In this document: in pieces, positions 45,415 to 57,894 of the stretch
Layout: each line of letters begins with the position of its first letter
Position numbering within the stretch: position 1 is the first letter of the stretch
Source of the DNA: Muraenolepis orangiensis
Taxonomy: Eukaryota; Chordata; Actinopteri; Gadiformes; Muraenolepididae
DNA length: 64,000 bases
Assembly (NCBI GenBank): GCA_027704905.1
Contig: CM051005.1
Span: forward strand, 14,322,238 to 14,386,237
Direction: 5' to 3'
Made by a program: the position numbers and the translations under genes
Notes under the pieces: generated by a model
Seen by the model: the letters and a program-made list of their open reading frames with translations, nothing else
Databases searched by the model: none
What the model was told of the DNA's origin: nothing

Positions 45415-47198
45415 TCAGCAGACCATATCCACGCAGCACTTGATAACAACAAGTTGCACATGTCTTACAAGATGAGCAGGTCTTGTTTATCACATCCCAA
45501 TGTTCATCCGGGGGTCATCTGTCGGGACTGTCGGCTCATTTCCATCTTCGGCTTCCTCGGTGCTCACCCTGACCACCTACTCATCTGACACTGACATCTT
45601 CAACTTATCCCAGTGGGTAGTCAGATTCTGTAGCTCTGTTTGTAAGGCCTCGCTAGTCGCTCTGTTGTCATATCTGAGCAGCTTTTTACTCTCGTCCAGT
45701 CCTGATGCAGGGAGTCCTTTGTTCCTTATGTCTGGGGTCTGGTGCGGTCATAGCCAGTGCATCCCTCTTCTGTCTCTTAAATGATGTAGCAGTATTCTTG
45801 AAAGAGTCATATCAACGAATGAACGTCTGGGAAGAAGTAAGCCAGGACGTGCGTCACAGGTGTCCAGATGAAGCACATGCACATAGCACCAGACGTGCAC
45901 TTGTGGTGAATGGGCTGCCAACAGGGCAGAGAAGCCCCTGTACTCCCCTTGCATGTTCACCGCCCCATCCGTAGAATTACCGGCACACTCAGGAACATCA
46001 ATATGCATCTTGTCCAGCACCCGCTTTAGCAAATCAACAAAATACTGTCCAGAAGATGACTCGCAGTCAACAAGCGCAATCAATCTCTCGTGGATCACAT
46101 CTGTTACGTAACGGATTATTACTGAGCACTGGTCTTTGCTTGCAATGTCTTGAGTAGTGTCTATTTGAATGGAATCCATTCCTGCCTCCTTAACCTCAGC
46201 AGCTATTGATTCTTGAATAAGACGGCGATAACCTCTATAACAGTGTTCACTGTTGTTTTCCAGAGGAGAGTGACAAGTGATCCTCTGCCTGTACTTCCAG
46301 CTCCATGCAATTGCTGGCTATTTTCAATGCACTTATTTACATGCTGTTTACAGAAAAATCAAATTTGCTGACCAAAATAACAAGTTCCAAAAACGTCCCA
46401 TGGTCTACAGTATCATCATCCAAAGTGTAAGCAGCTTTGAATTTCTTTCCCCTATAACTGAGGCCGCGCTTCCCTATAACTTTAACTATCTCAATTACAC
46501 GCTCCATCACTTTTCTCCTTTGGCGCACCTGTTCTCTCGTGACATCTGATTGACATTGAGTAAGTCTTTTATGTTTCCCTTGCTGATCCGTAACAGGTAT
46601 GCATCTGCACACTCTCTATGCAGTTCACTTCTTTCATGTTCTGCGATTCGCTGGTGGATATGTCGCCAATCTTTCATCCCATTTCTGAATGGATTGCTGT
46701 CACTTTTAGCGAAGGCTAAACATCCTGAGCAATCCAACGTATTTGTTTCAGTACAGCATGTAAGCCACGACCGCTTTGTACCATTACTCGTTTGAAACAC
46801 ACTTTCAGCCACATGGTTGGTGCTGGTGTGATTCGGGTGATAATTAAAAAACAAATCCAACTCATGCGATTTCGGCCGCGTGAAGTAGCTAAGAGCCCCC
46901 TCGTTAATGCTAACACTAGCACTTGTGCTAGCATCACCTCTAACGTTAGCTTGTGTCTCTCCCTCCTCTCGGACTCACACACTGGGTCGGTAATGGCTGT
47001 GGTGGTGGACGTTGTAGTTAGATTGCTGCTGCTAGTCACGGGTAGATTAGCTAGGTTATCACTGGCTTTAGCCGATTTGGCAGGCAAAAACATCTGCGTT
47101 AGCTTCGCACATTTAGCTGCGCCAGCCTCAAGACTTTTCTGTTTTTTTCTCTTATTTTTTCGGCACCTCCATTTCTTTTTTTTACTGTTTTTATCCAT
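45415..47198 (-). pseudogene. ZMYM1/TTF-type hAT transposase, decayed
   Basis: Minus strand, N to C: ATG at 47198 with MDKNSKKKKWR; a TTF-type zinc-finger region (WLTCCTETNTLDCSGCLAF, then NGMKDWRHIHQRI); and a helical part (VMERVIEIVKVIGKRGLSYR). The catalytic DUF4371-like region follows (IQIDTTQDIASKDQCSVIIR, ECAGNSTDGAVNMQGEYRGF, HVWCYVHVL). The C-terminus has CSSCKTCATCCYQVLRGYGL at 45420-45490. The frame is broken near 46.87 and 46.53 kb, and the piece at about 45745-45855 is inverted. The element would have encoded a DNA-cutting transposase, but this copy cannot. Confidence 0.85.
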
Positions 47199-47384
47199 TT
47201 TAAACGGTCTTTGGTAGTGGTTCTGGCTCTTGCTTGATATTGAACTTAAACGTAGGCTACTGTTAACGTTACTGGAGCTCGATAACCCCTACCTCGGCAA
47301 ATCTACCTGGGGAGGGGCCGCTCGCCACTTTACACCAACTCCATTCAATATAGTTGACCAGCAGGGAGCACCCCCCCCCTACGA

Positions 47385-47565
47385 AAGTGGGCCGGCCCAT
47401 TCTATATAGAGTGGGCCGGCCCATTCTATATAGAGTGGGCCGGCCCATTCTATATAGAGTGGGCCGGCCCATTCTATATAGAGTGGGCCGGCCCATTCTA
47501 TATAGAGTGGGCCGGCCCATTCTATATAGAGTGGGCCGGCCCATTCTATATAGAGTGGGCCGGTG
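47385..47565 (+). repeat. 24-bp palindromic minisatellite, ~7 copies
   Basis: Tandem gtgggccggcccattctata plus taga (24 bp). Each unit contains the perfect palindrome tgggccggccca and the palindrome tctatataga. 47200-47384 shows nothing else recognisable. Confidence 0.92.
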
Positions 47566-47644
47566 TTTACCGAGTTATGTTCAAGACCCGTTATGAATGT
47601 GTTATGAATATTACGTGACATTAATATATCTTCAGTTATAATAA

Positions 47645-47885
47645 CTTGTAGAGAGGTCCGCCTACTCCTAAAGGCACGTGATGCTGCTTTTAGGTCAGGC
47701 GATGCACTGGCCTACTGTTTAGCCAGGGCTAATCTGAAAAAGATCCCCGACGCATGTGACAGGGCATCGAGGCCATCACGGATTATAAACCCTCCAACAA
47801 CTCAACCACCGACTCATCCCTCCCTGATCAACTCAATCATTGTTTTGCTCGGTATGACCAGAACAACCCAAACTGCCCACCAGGG
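47645..47885 (+). pseudogene. LINE ORF2 fragment before RT (CR1/L2-like), copy 2
   Basis: Encodes the same GDALAYCLARANLKK words as copy 3 but has a deletion after AAANLKK (…aaaaagatccccgacgc). It leads into the 30-bp array via ccagggcagttgaccacc. Confidence 0.7.
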
Positions 47886-49721
47886 CAGTTGACCACCAGC
47901 CCCTCCCCCTCTCCCCCACAGACCACCAGCCCCTCCCCCTCTCCCCCACAGACCACCAGCCCCTCCCCCTCTCCCCCACAGACCACCAGCCCCTCCCCCT
48001 CTCTCCGCTGACCACCAGCCCCTCCCCCTCTCCCCGCTGAACACCAGCCCCTCCCCCTCTCCCCCACAGACCACCAGCCCCTCCCCCTCTCCCCGCTGAC
48101 CACCAGCCCCTCCCCCTCTCCCCCACAGACCACCAGCCCCTCCCCCTCTCCCCCACAGACCACCAGCTGCTCCCCCTCTCCCCCACAGACCACCAGACCC
48201 TCCCCCTCTCCCCCACAGACCACCAGCCCCTCCCCCTCTCCCCGCTGACCACCAGCTCCTCCCCCTCTCCCCCACAGACCACCAGCCCCTCCCCCTCTCC
48301 CCCACAGACCATCAACCCCTCCCCCTCTCCCCGCTGACCACCAGCCCCTCCCCCTCTCCCCCACAGACCACCAGCCCCTCCCCCTCTCCCCCACAGACCA
48401 CCAGCCCCTCCCCCTCTCCCCACAGACCACCAGCCCCTCCCCCTCTCCCCACAGACCACCAGCCCCTCCCCCTCTCCACCACAGACCACCAGCCTCTCCC
48501 CCACAGACCACCAGCCCCTCCCCCTCTCCCCCACAGACCACCAGCCCCTCCCCCTCTCCCCACTAACCACCAGCCCCTCCCCCTCTCCCCACAGACAACC
48601 AGCCCCTCCCCCTCTCCCCCACAGACCACCAGCCCCTCCCCCTCTCCCCCACAGACCACCAGCCCCTCCCCCTCTCCCTGCTGTCCACCAGCCCCTCCCC
48701 CTCTCCCCCACAGACCACCAGCCCCTCCCCCTTTCCCCCACAGACCACCAGCCCCTCCCCCTCTCCCCGCTGACCACCAGCCCCTCCCCCTCTCCCCCAC
48801 AGACCACCAGCCCCTCCCCCTCTCCCTGCTGTCCACCAGCCCCTCCCCCTCTCCCCCACAGACCACCAGCCCCTCCCCCTCTCCCCCACAGACCACCAGC
48901 CCCTCCCCCTCTCCCTGCTGTCCACCAGCCCCTCCCCCTCTCCCCCACAGACCACCAGCCCCTCCCCCTTTCCCCCACAGACCACCAGCCCCTCCCCCTC
49001 TCCCCGCTGACCACCAGCCCCTCCCCCTCTCCCCCACAGACCACCAGCCCCTCCTCCTCTCCCCCGCAGACCACCAGCCCCTCCCCCTCTCCCCCACAGA
49101 CCACCAGCCGCTCCCCCTCTCCCCCACAGACCACCAGACCCTCCCCCTCTCCCCCACAGACCACCAGCCCCTCCCCCTCTCCCCGCTGACCACCAGCCCC
49201 TCCCCCTCTCCCCCACAGACCACCAGCCCCTCCCCCTCTCCCCCACAGACCATCAGCCCCTCCCCCTCTCCCCGCTGACTACCAGCCCCTCCCCCTCTCC
49301 CCCACAGACCACCAGCCCCTCCCCCTCTCCCCCACAGACCACCAGCCCCTCCCCCTCTCCCCACAGACCACCAGCCCCTCCCCCTCTCCCCACAGACCAC
49401 CAGCCCCTCCCCCTCTCCCCCACAGACCACCAGCCCCTCCCCCTCTCCCCCACAGACCACCAGCCCCTCCCCCTCTCCCCCACAGACCACCAGCCCCTCC
49501 CCCTCTCCCCACTAACCACCAGCCCCTCCCCCTCTCCCCACAGACCACCAGCCCCTCCCCCTCTCCCCACTGACCAACAGCCCCTCCCCCTCTCCCCACT
49601 GACCACCAGCCCCTCCCCCTCTCCCCCACAGACCACCAGCCCCTCCCCCTCTCCCCGCTGACCACCAGCCCCTCCCCCTCTCCCCCACAGACCACCAGCC
49701 CCTCCCCCTCTCCCCCACAGA
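47886..49721 (+). repeat. 30-bp C-rich minisatellite, ~61 copies, inside LINE coding sequence
   Basis: Units cccctccccctctccc plus ccacagaccaccag, with gctgaccaccag, cactgaccaccag and ctgctgtccaccag sub-types in ordered runs that are themselves duplicated (for example the ctgctgtcc type at about 48680, 48828 and 48915). The array ends exactly where LINE RT coding resumes (acgtgcgtgcggcactgagc). Confidence 0.95.
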
Positions 49722-50212
49722 CGTGCGTGCGGCACTGAGCAGAACAAATGCTCATAAGGCAGCTGGTCCTCATGGCGCCCCCGGTGGCGTGCTCAGGATC
49801 TGCGCTGAGCAGCTGACCGAGGTCCTTACTGACATGTTCAACTTGTCACTAGCTCAGGCAGTTGTCCCAGCGTGCTTTAAAACCACCTCCATTGTGCCAG
49901 TGCCAAAACCCTCCTCTGCAGCGAGCCTCACTGACTTCCACCCTGTTGCCCTCACCCCCATCATCATGAAGTGCTTCTAGAGGCTGGTCCTGGCTCTCCT
50001 CAAATCTGGCCTCTCACCCTCACTGGATAAACACCAATCTGCCTACCGTCAGAACAGGAGCACGGAGGACGCCATCTCCTCAGCCCTTCACTCCTCTCTC
50101 TCCCACCTGGATGAGAGCAACTCCCAGGTGAGAAGGCTGTTCATAAACTTCAGCTCAGCATTCAACACATCATCCCCTCCAAACTCATCTTCAAACTTGG
50201 TGACCTCATGAA
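49722..50212 (+). pseudogene. LINE reverse transcriptase N-terminal fragment (CR1/L2-like), copy 2
   Basis: Reads VRAALSRTNAHKAAGPHGAP, VLTDMFNLSLAQAVVPACFK and then TSIVPVPKPSSAASL, followed by HPVALTPIIMKCF and a stop codon shared with copy 3. Beyond it come LDKHQSAYR-type words and the RT motif A region, which here reads FINFSSAFNT with Asn in place of the catalytic Asp (about 50145). Truncated after motif A. It cannot encode an active enzyme. Confidence 0.85.
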
Positions 50213-50229
50213 AACCAAGAACCTTGGTT

Positions 50230-51195
<966 letters not shown>

Positions 51196-51454
51196 GAATA
51201 GAATCACATCGTTTGGGCAGTTAAATACGGTTTGATAACATGTATTAAAGAGAGACCTTTTCATTTGATTACCATAGTGTCGGTTCTGTGAATGTATCCG
51301 ATCTTTAGTTTGTCAGTTAATACGAAGATCTCGGAGGGTTTTCTCCCCGTTGCTATGGTGACGCTGGACGCTGCTGTCGCTGTGACCGCGTGACGCTGGT
51401 TCTCTGAATCGGATCTCTCCATCCTAACATCGATCAGCCAAACACACAGAAGGG

Positions 51455-51530
51455 TCCAATACTATTAATATACTATATATATATTATATATAGTATATTA
51501 TATATATATAGTATATTAGTATAGCCCTTA
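51455..51530. repeat. AT palindrome (cruciform-prone)
   Basis: ttaatatactatatat followed by its inverted counterpart atatatagtatatta; conserved in the duplicate at 59.45-59.51 kb. 51196-51454 and 51531-51660 show no other feature. Confidence 0.75.
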
Positions 51531-51663
51531 ATCAGAGTTACAGTGTGGCTTTACAGGCCATCTGATTATGAAACCAGAATCACATCTGGTTCTCCTTCAG
51601 TCTGGATGTGTTTTGTCACTTATTTGATAGTGGAATGCTTTTACATTTCTAGTGAGAAATGAG

Positions 51664-52250
51664 GTGTTATACTAGTAGGGTCATGTAGGGCCAGGCTGCC
51701 TATCCCTTTAAGAGAGAGGGGGTAGTGTTATACTAGTAGGGTCATGTAGGGCCAGGCTGCATATCCCTTGAAGAGAGAGGGGGTAGTGTTATACTAGTAG
51801 GGTCATGTAGGGCCAGGCTGCCTATCCCTTTAAGAGAGAGGGGGTAGTGTTATACTAGTAGGGTCATGTAGGGCCAGGCTGCCTATCCCTTTAAGAGAGA
51901 GGGGGTAGTGTTATACTAGTAGGGTCATGTAGGGCCAGGCTGCCTATCCCTTTAAGAGAGAGGGAGTAGTGTTATACTAGTAGGGTCATGTAGGGCCAGG
52001 CTGCCTATCCTTTTAAGAGAGAGGGGGTAGTGTTATACTAGTAGGGTCATGTAGGGCCAGGCTGCCTATCCCTTTAAGAGAGAGGGGGTAGTGTTATACT
52101 AGTAGGGTCATGAAGGGCCAGGCTGCCTATCCCTTTAAGAGAGAGGGGGTAGTGTTATACTAGTAGGGTCATGTAGGGCCAGGCTGCCTATCCCTTTAAG
52201 AGAGAGGGGGTAGTGTTATACTAGTAGGGTCATGTAGGGCCAGGCTGCGT
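51664..52250 (+). repeat. 61-bp minisatellite, ~10 copies
   Basis: Units containing gtgttatactagtagggtc, gggccaggctgc and cctttaagagagaggggg at an exact 61-bp period. Its paralogue at 59.65-59.88 kb has about four copies. 52251-52735 shows no gene. Confidence 0.95.
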
Positions 52251-52734
52251 CTGTGTGTCTGGAAGTGAACGGGAGAAGTATCAATGTACATCTGTCTAGA
52301 ATAAGTTATCAATCAATCCAACCCTCTGGTTAGTAAACCCTGCCTGTGTGTTCATTAAGTGGTTATTGAACCTGAAGCCTGTGCTTGGGCCCTGGATCAA
52401 TATCCCCTGTATTCCTCCACTACGGTCTGGGAGCAGGTCAGGAACGTTCAACAAATGCAACAATTTCATTATTTAGTTATTTACTTACATATTGAGCTCT
52501 GTTCATTGTTCTTTATCTCAAAGGTTCACAGCGACCTCTGCTCTTAATCGATGACCCAATCCCTTCACGGTTCTTACTCGTATTTTAATATCTGTATATC
52601 GCTGTGTTCTGCTGCTCCCTGCTGGCGACACTAGAGCATTACAACACCACGCAGCTCTAATAATATCATATATATATATTATATACAGGCAGTTATATAC
52701 AGTGTGTGTGGTGTAGGTTTTTGGACTGGTGCTC

Positions 52735-52850
<116 letters not shown>

Positions 52851-52858
52851 GTAACCAG

Positions 52859-53188
52859 GGGCCGGTTGTTCAAAGTGTCCTTCCCCCCTCAGTCGTCCTA
52901 ATCAGTCATTAAGTCTTAATCAGTCCTTAAATGTCCTAATCAGTCGTTAAGTCTTAATCAGTCCTTAAATGTCCTAATCAGTCGTTAGTTAACCATTTGT
53001 TAACTGTGGGTTGTTCAAAGGATGATTAGGCGAGTGGCTAACTAATCACTACTTAACCAGTCGTTAAACAGTTATTAAGTATTAATATTAAGTATTTTTA
53101 CCCATAATTCTTGAAACGACTTCCTGTATCTCCTCTTAACAACTCTAAAGATGGATGCTAATGCTAGTTAGCAGAAAGAGAAAAACTA
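52859..53188 (+). mobile_element. Harbinger MITE, truncated copy
   Basis: Starts with gggccggttgttcaaag preceded by cag, as the complete MITE at 60479 does. It stops at 53188, where the segmental duplication ends. 53189-53380 shows no recognisable feature. Confidence 0.75.
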
Positions 53189-53375
53189 TATGATAAAATG
53201 TACATATCTAATTTAATCACAGTACAAAGCTGACATAAGCGTCAGCTCCCTCCATGTGACATTATCCAACGAACCACGTGACGTATTAACAAAGTCTCAG
53301 TAAAGGTCCCCGTGGTGACGCTCCTTCATGTGGGGGGTCGTCGTGACCACCTCTCCGTCTCTCTCGGAGGGGGTC

Positions 53376-53379
<4 letters not shown>

Positions 53380-53432
<53 letters not shown>
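53380..53432 (+). repeat. (CA)n microsatellite
   Basis: About 26 CA units. Confidence 0.9.
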
Positions 53433-53433
<1 letters not shown>

Positions 53434-53720
53434 AGGGCGGCAGTATAGATCAGGAGGTAGAGTGGTCGTCTCACAAGCTGCTGGTTTGCTCCCCGCCTCC
53501 TTTTATCAAATCCAACCTGTGGAGGTGTCCCTGAGCAAGACCCCCTAACCCTGACCGCTCCTGACCTGCTGGCTGTCTCCTTGATGGCTGACTCCGCCGT
53601 CTGTGGATGAATGGGTGGATGAATGGGTGAATGTGAGCCATGACTTGTAAAGCGCTTAGAGTGGCCGCACTGGTTAGAAAAGCGCTCTATAAATGCAGTC
53701 CGTTTACCATTTACCAAGGG
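53433..53720 (+). mobile_element. tRNA-derived SINE
   Basis: The head ggcggcagtatagatcagga and gtagagtggtcg is A-box-like. A diverged B-box region (gctggtttgctcccc) follows. Then come the body words gtgtccctgagcaagaccc and the 3' part gtaaagcgcttagagtggcc with aaaagcgctctataaatgc, the common fish tRNA-SINE pattern. Orientation is plus. Confidence 0.8.
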
Positions 53721-53757
53721 AGAAGGGAGACCGAGGAGAAGAGACTGAGGAAAGATC

Positions 53758-53759
<2 letters not shown>

Positions 53760-53792
<33 letters not shown>

Positions 53793-53878
53793 TGTGGGTG
53801 TGTGTGTGTGTGGGTGTGTGTGTGTGTGTGTATGTGTGTGTGTGTGTGTGTGTGTGGGTGTGTGGGTGTGTGTGTATT
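53760..53878 (+). repeat. TG-rich microsatellite
   Basis: TG with tgggtg interruptions. 53879-54105 shows no recognisable feature apart from an A-tract. Confidence 0.85.
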
Positions 53879-54107
53879 TTGATTACCCGTTCTGGTACGA
53901 GGCGTCTGTCATCCACGCACATACTTTTTTTATAAAAAAAAAAAGGCTTCCTGTAAATGCTGAGTCACATTCTGATCACGTGACCAGCGGAGTGTGGATC
54001 AGCGTGTCACTAAGCAACCGTTGTTCTGTTACCGTGACGACGTGACTGCTTATGTGTGTCGTTGAACCGTGTTTATGTTGACTGGTCCAAAACGTAGAAG
54101 AATAAAA

Positions 54108-54520
<413 letters not shown>

Positions 54521-54532
54521 GCATCTGATGTA

Positions 54533-55132
54533 TAACAGCTTCTGCTTTTCTAAAGTAATGTATTTTGGCTGCACTTGCAGTTAATTCAGCTTGTATATCT
54601 AGAGTTTCCCTTTTCTTCCGGATCATTTCTCTTTGGTGATCTAGCTCCTCTTGTTGCTCTTCCAAAGCATGCTTTTGCTGCAAAGCTGTAGCCTTGGCAA
54701 GTAAAGCAGCCCTTTCTGCTCCGGCACAAATGCGTGCAGATAATGTGGAGGAGACTGATCTACCAGACCCACTACTATGACCAGAGGAAGCTACTGAGAT
54801 GTTATCCTCCTCCTTAGGACAGTGACACCAGGTGCACCACTAACAGTATCAGGGTTTTCTATTGCAGCTATCCACTTTGTGACTTTATCAATAAAAACAT
54901 TTATTTGATGATATCTTGGTCCATACCAGGTTTCTAAATCTTCTTTTCTTTCTTCCTCATTTAACATTTGTTGGTAAGACACGTGGAGAGATTTGAACTC
55001 GTCAAGCATAGCAGTAAACTTTTCCATATTTCCTTTTACTTCGTCCAGATATTCATTATCAGCCATTAACGATTTAATTATATTCATTCTTCTGGTAAGA
55101 TGAGACATTTTACCAGCTCTAGAGGAGCGCAT
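54533..55132 (-). pseudogene. Retroelement Gag-like N-terminal fragment (BEL/Pao-like)
   Basis: On the minus strand the frame starts MRSSRAGKMSHLTRRMNIIK with long helical, charged sequence (YLDEVKGNMEKFTAMLDEFK, WYGPRYHQINVFIDKVTKW). After a frameshift near 54.80 kb it continues with SVASSGHSSGSGRSVSS, ARICAGAERAALLAKATAL and a Glu/Lys-rich coiled coil. This Ser-rich stretch followed by AERAALLA and a coiled coil is common at the N-terminus of fish BEL/Pao-type Gag-Pol proteins. No protease or RT follows. The assignment is by pattern only; 55135-55490 may be its leader or LTR. Confidence 0.45.
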
Positions 55133-55683
55133 CTTCGCTCGCGCTTCATTAAGATCCTTTTAGTAAGGCCTGAAATCATATCTAAATGGGAGTCCGCCAT
55201 TCAGCTCCTCAAAATAATCAGCTAATTAGTTAATACAACAGAAAATCATTCTACTCCTTGAACACAAATGTTCTTCGACTCTTATTCCCGTTGTATTAAT
55301 TGCGTTACCGCATACGCGGCTTCAATATCATCGGCGTCTTTTCAAACAATACACTTCGGAGTTTTAACCAAATACTCCGTGAGTGATCCGTTCATTCAAA
55401 ACTCGTACATAAACGTCTCCAAAGTCCAGTTCAATGATATTCCATTGAATTCAGCTTAAAGCGCTCATGCCTCCGATGGCGTAACGTTGCTTTGTTTCTT
55501 TGTGTGTTTGTTGGGTGGTTTCTCACCGCGTCGACCCTCCCATGATGCACCTGTTGCATCGGCCTGCTCAGTTCCACAACTTCTCCACCTTCCAAAAATG
55601 AATTCCATTAAGTGTCGTTCCTTGTTACGGTCCAAAGAGCGGCATCGTTGACTAATTGTAGTGGCAAAAAGCATTGTTTGTTC

Positions 55684-56114
<431 letters not shown>

Positions 56115-56127
56115 ACACCTTTATAAG

Positions 56128-57137
56128 TTTGCCCCCATGACCTATAGAGGGCACAACACTCACACACACATTAACCCCATGACCTATAGAGGGCACAACA
56201 CTCACACACACATTAACCCCATGACCTATAGAGGGCACAACACTCACACACACATTAACCCCATGACCTATAGAGGGCACAACACTCACAAAACATTAAC
56301 CCCATGACCTATAGAGGGCACAACACTCACACACACATTAACCCATGACCTATAGAGGGCACAACACTCACACACACATTAACCCCATGACCTATAGAGG
56401 GCACAACACTCACACACACATTAACCCCATGACCTATAGAGGGCACAACACTCACACACACATTAACCCCATGACCTATAGAGGGCACAACACTCACACA
56501 CACATTAACCCCATGACCTATAGAGGGCCCAACACTCACACACACATTAACCCCATGACCTATAGAGGGCACAACACTCACACACACATTAACCCCATGA
56601 CCTATAGAGGGCACAACACTCACACACACATTAACCCCATGACCTATAGAGGGCACAACACTCACACACACATTAACCCCATGACCTATAGAGGGCACAA
56701 CACTCACACACACATTAACCCCATGACCTATAGAGGGCACAACACTCACACACACATTAACCCCATGACCTATAGAGGGCACAACACTCACACACACATT
56801 AACCCCATGACCTATAGAGGGCACAACACTCACACACACATTAACCCCATGACCTATAGAGGGCACAACACTCACACACACATTAACCCCATGACCTATA
56901 GAGGGCACAACACTCACACACACATTAACCCCATGACCTATAGAGGGCACAACACTCACACACACATTAACCCCATGACCTATAGAGGGCACAACACTCA
57001 CACACACATTAACCCCATGACCTATAGAGGGCACAACACTCACACACACATTAACCCCATGACCTATAGAGGGCACAACACTCACACACACATTAACCCC
57101 ATGACCTATAGAGGGCACAACACTCACACACACATTA
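56128..57137 (+). repeat. 42-bp minisatellite, ~24 copies
   Basis: Units containing aaccccatgacctataga, gggcacaacactc and acacacatt, 42 bp, with very few differences (one aaaacatt, one ggcccaac, one missing c). 42 is divisible by 3, so both strands carry long repetitive frames (MTYRGHNTHTHINP on plus, VCVSVVPSIGHGVN on minus). A single unit with the same flanks exists, inverted, at 22.96-23.11 kb. Confidence 0.95.
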
Positions 57138-57569
57138 TCACATTCCAGCTCTTAATAATATTGAATATAAATTAAATTAGAAAGGAGAAATAATATTTAT
57201 GGCAACTAAAGGTTGATATGGCTCCTACAATATCTATTGAAACTAATTGGGCCGTTACCGTGATTACCGTGACATCAGTTGAAACAGTAACAGATGAACA
57301 TATCCAGCGTCACGTAGGAAACCTCAGAGTTATGTTCAAGACCCGTTTCAGTCCACCAGGATATCAGGGTCAGTCTGTGATACACCACTTCTCAGGTCAT
57401 TAAAGGTTTGATTCTTAATAGACTTGTGATGTTTAAATGCATCGGCCCTGGATGTTAAAGCATGACGGTTAAGAGAGACTTCAGAGTCATGGAAGGCCTA
57501 CATAGAAACATAGAGCTTATTTGGGGTTATGAATATTACGTGACATTAATATATCTTCAGTTATAATAA
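57138..57569 (+). repeat. Dispersed non-coding repeats
   Basis: 57138-57230 is the inverted relative of 22956-23050; 57217-57569 is the inverted relative of 7986-8340. No gene. Confidence 0.75.
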
Positions 57570-57804
57570 CTTGTAGAGAGGTCCGCCTACTCCTCAAGGC
57601 ACATGACGCTGCTTTTAGGTCAGGCGATGCACTGGCCTACTGTTTAGCCAGGGCTAATCTGAAAAAGGGCATCAAGCAGGCCAAGCTCAAACACAAGCGA
57701 AGGGTTGAAGACCACTTCAACAACCCCGATCCCCGACGCATGTGGCAGGACATCCAGGCCATCACGGATTATAAACCCTCCAACAACTCAACCCCCAACC
57801 ACCG
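57570..57804 (+). pseudogene. LINE ORF2 fragment before RT (CR1/L2-like), copy 3
   Basis: Best preserved copy: reads REVRLLLKAHDAAFRSGDAL, AYCLARANLKKGIKQAKLK, KRRVEDHFNNPDPRRMWQD and IQAITDYKPSNNSTP in one frame, then enters the three-unit 30-bp array. These words lie between the endonuclease and RT of CR1/L2-like LINEs. Confidence 0.8.
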
Positions 57805-57894
57805 ACCACCAGCCCCTCCCCCTCTCCCCCACAGACCACCAGCCCCTCCCCCTCTCCCCCACAGACCACCAGCCCCTCCCCCTCTCCCCCACAG
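57805..57894 (+). repeat. 30-bp minisatellite, 3 copies (ancestral-like state)
   Basis: Three identical units at the same position in the LINE where copy 2 has about 61. One frame of the unit is PTDHQPLPLS, directly continuous with the RT start DVRAALSRTN. Confidence 0.92.

Noticed and set aside
47833..49490. Minus-strand frames of 390-440 codons
   Set aside because: Same 30-bp repeat artefact, antisense to LINE coding sequence.
56327..57175. Plus and minus frames of about 270 codons encoding 14-residue repeats
   Set aside because: A 42-bp tandem repeat divisible by three; no start context, no non-repeat domain and no conservation evidence.
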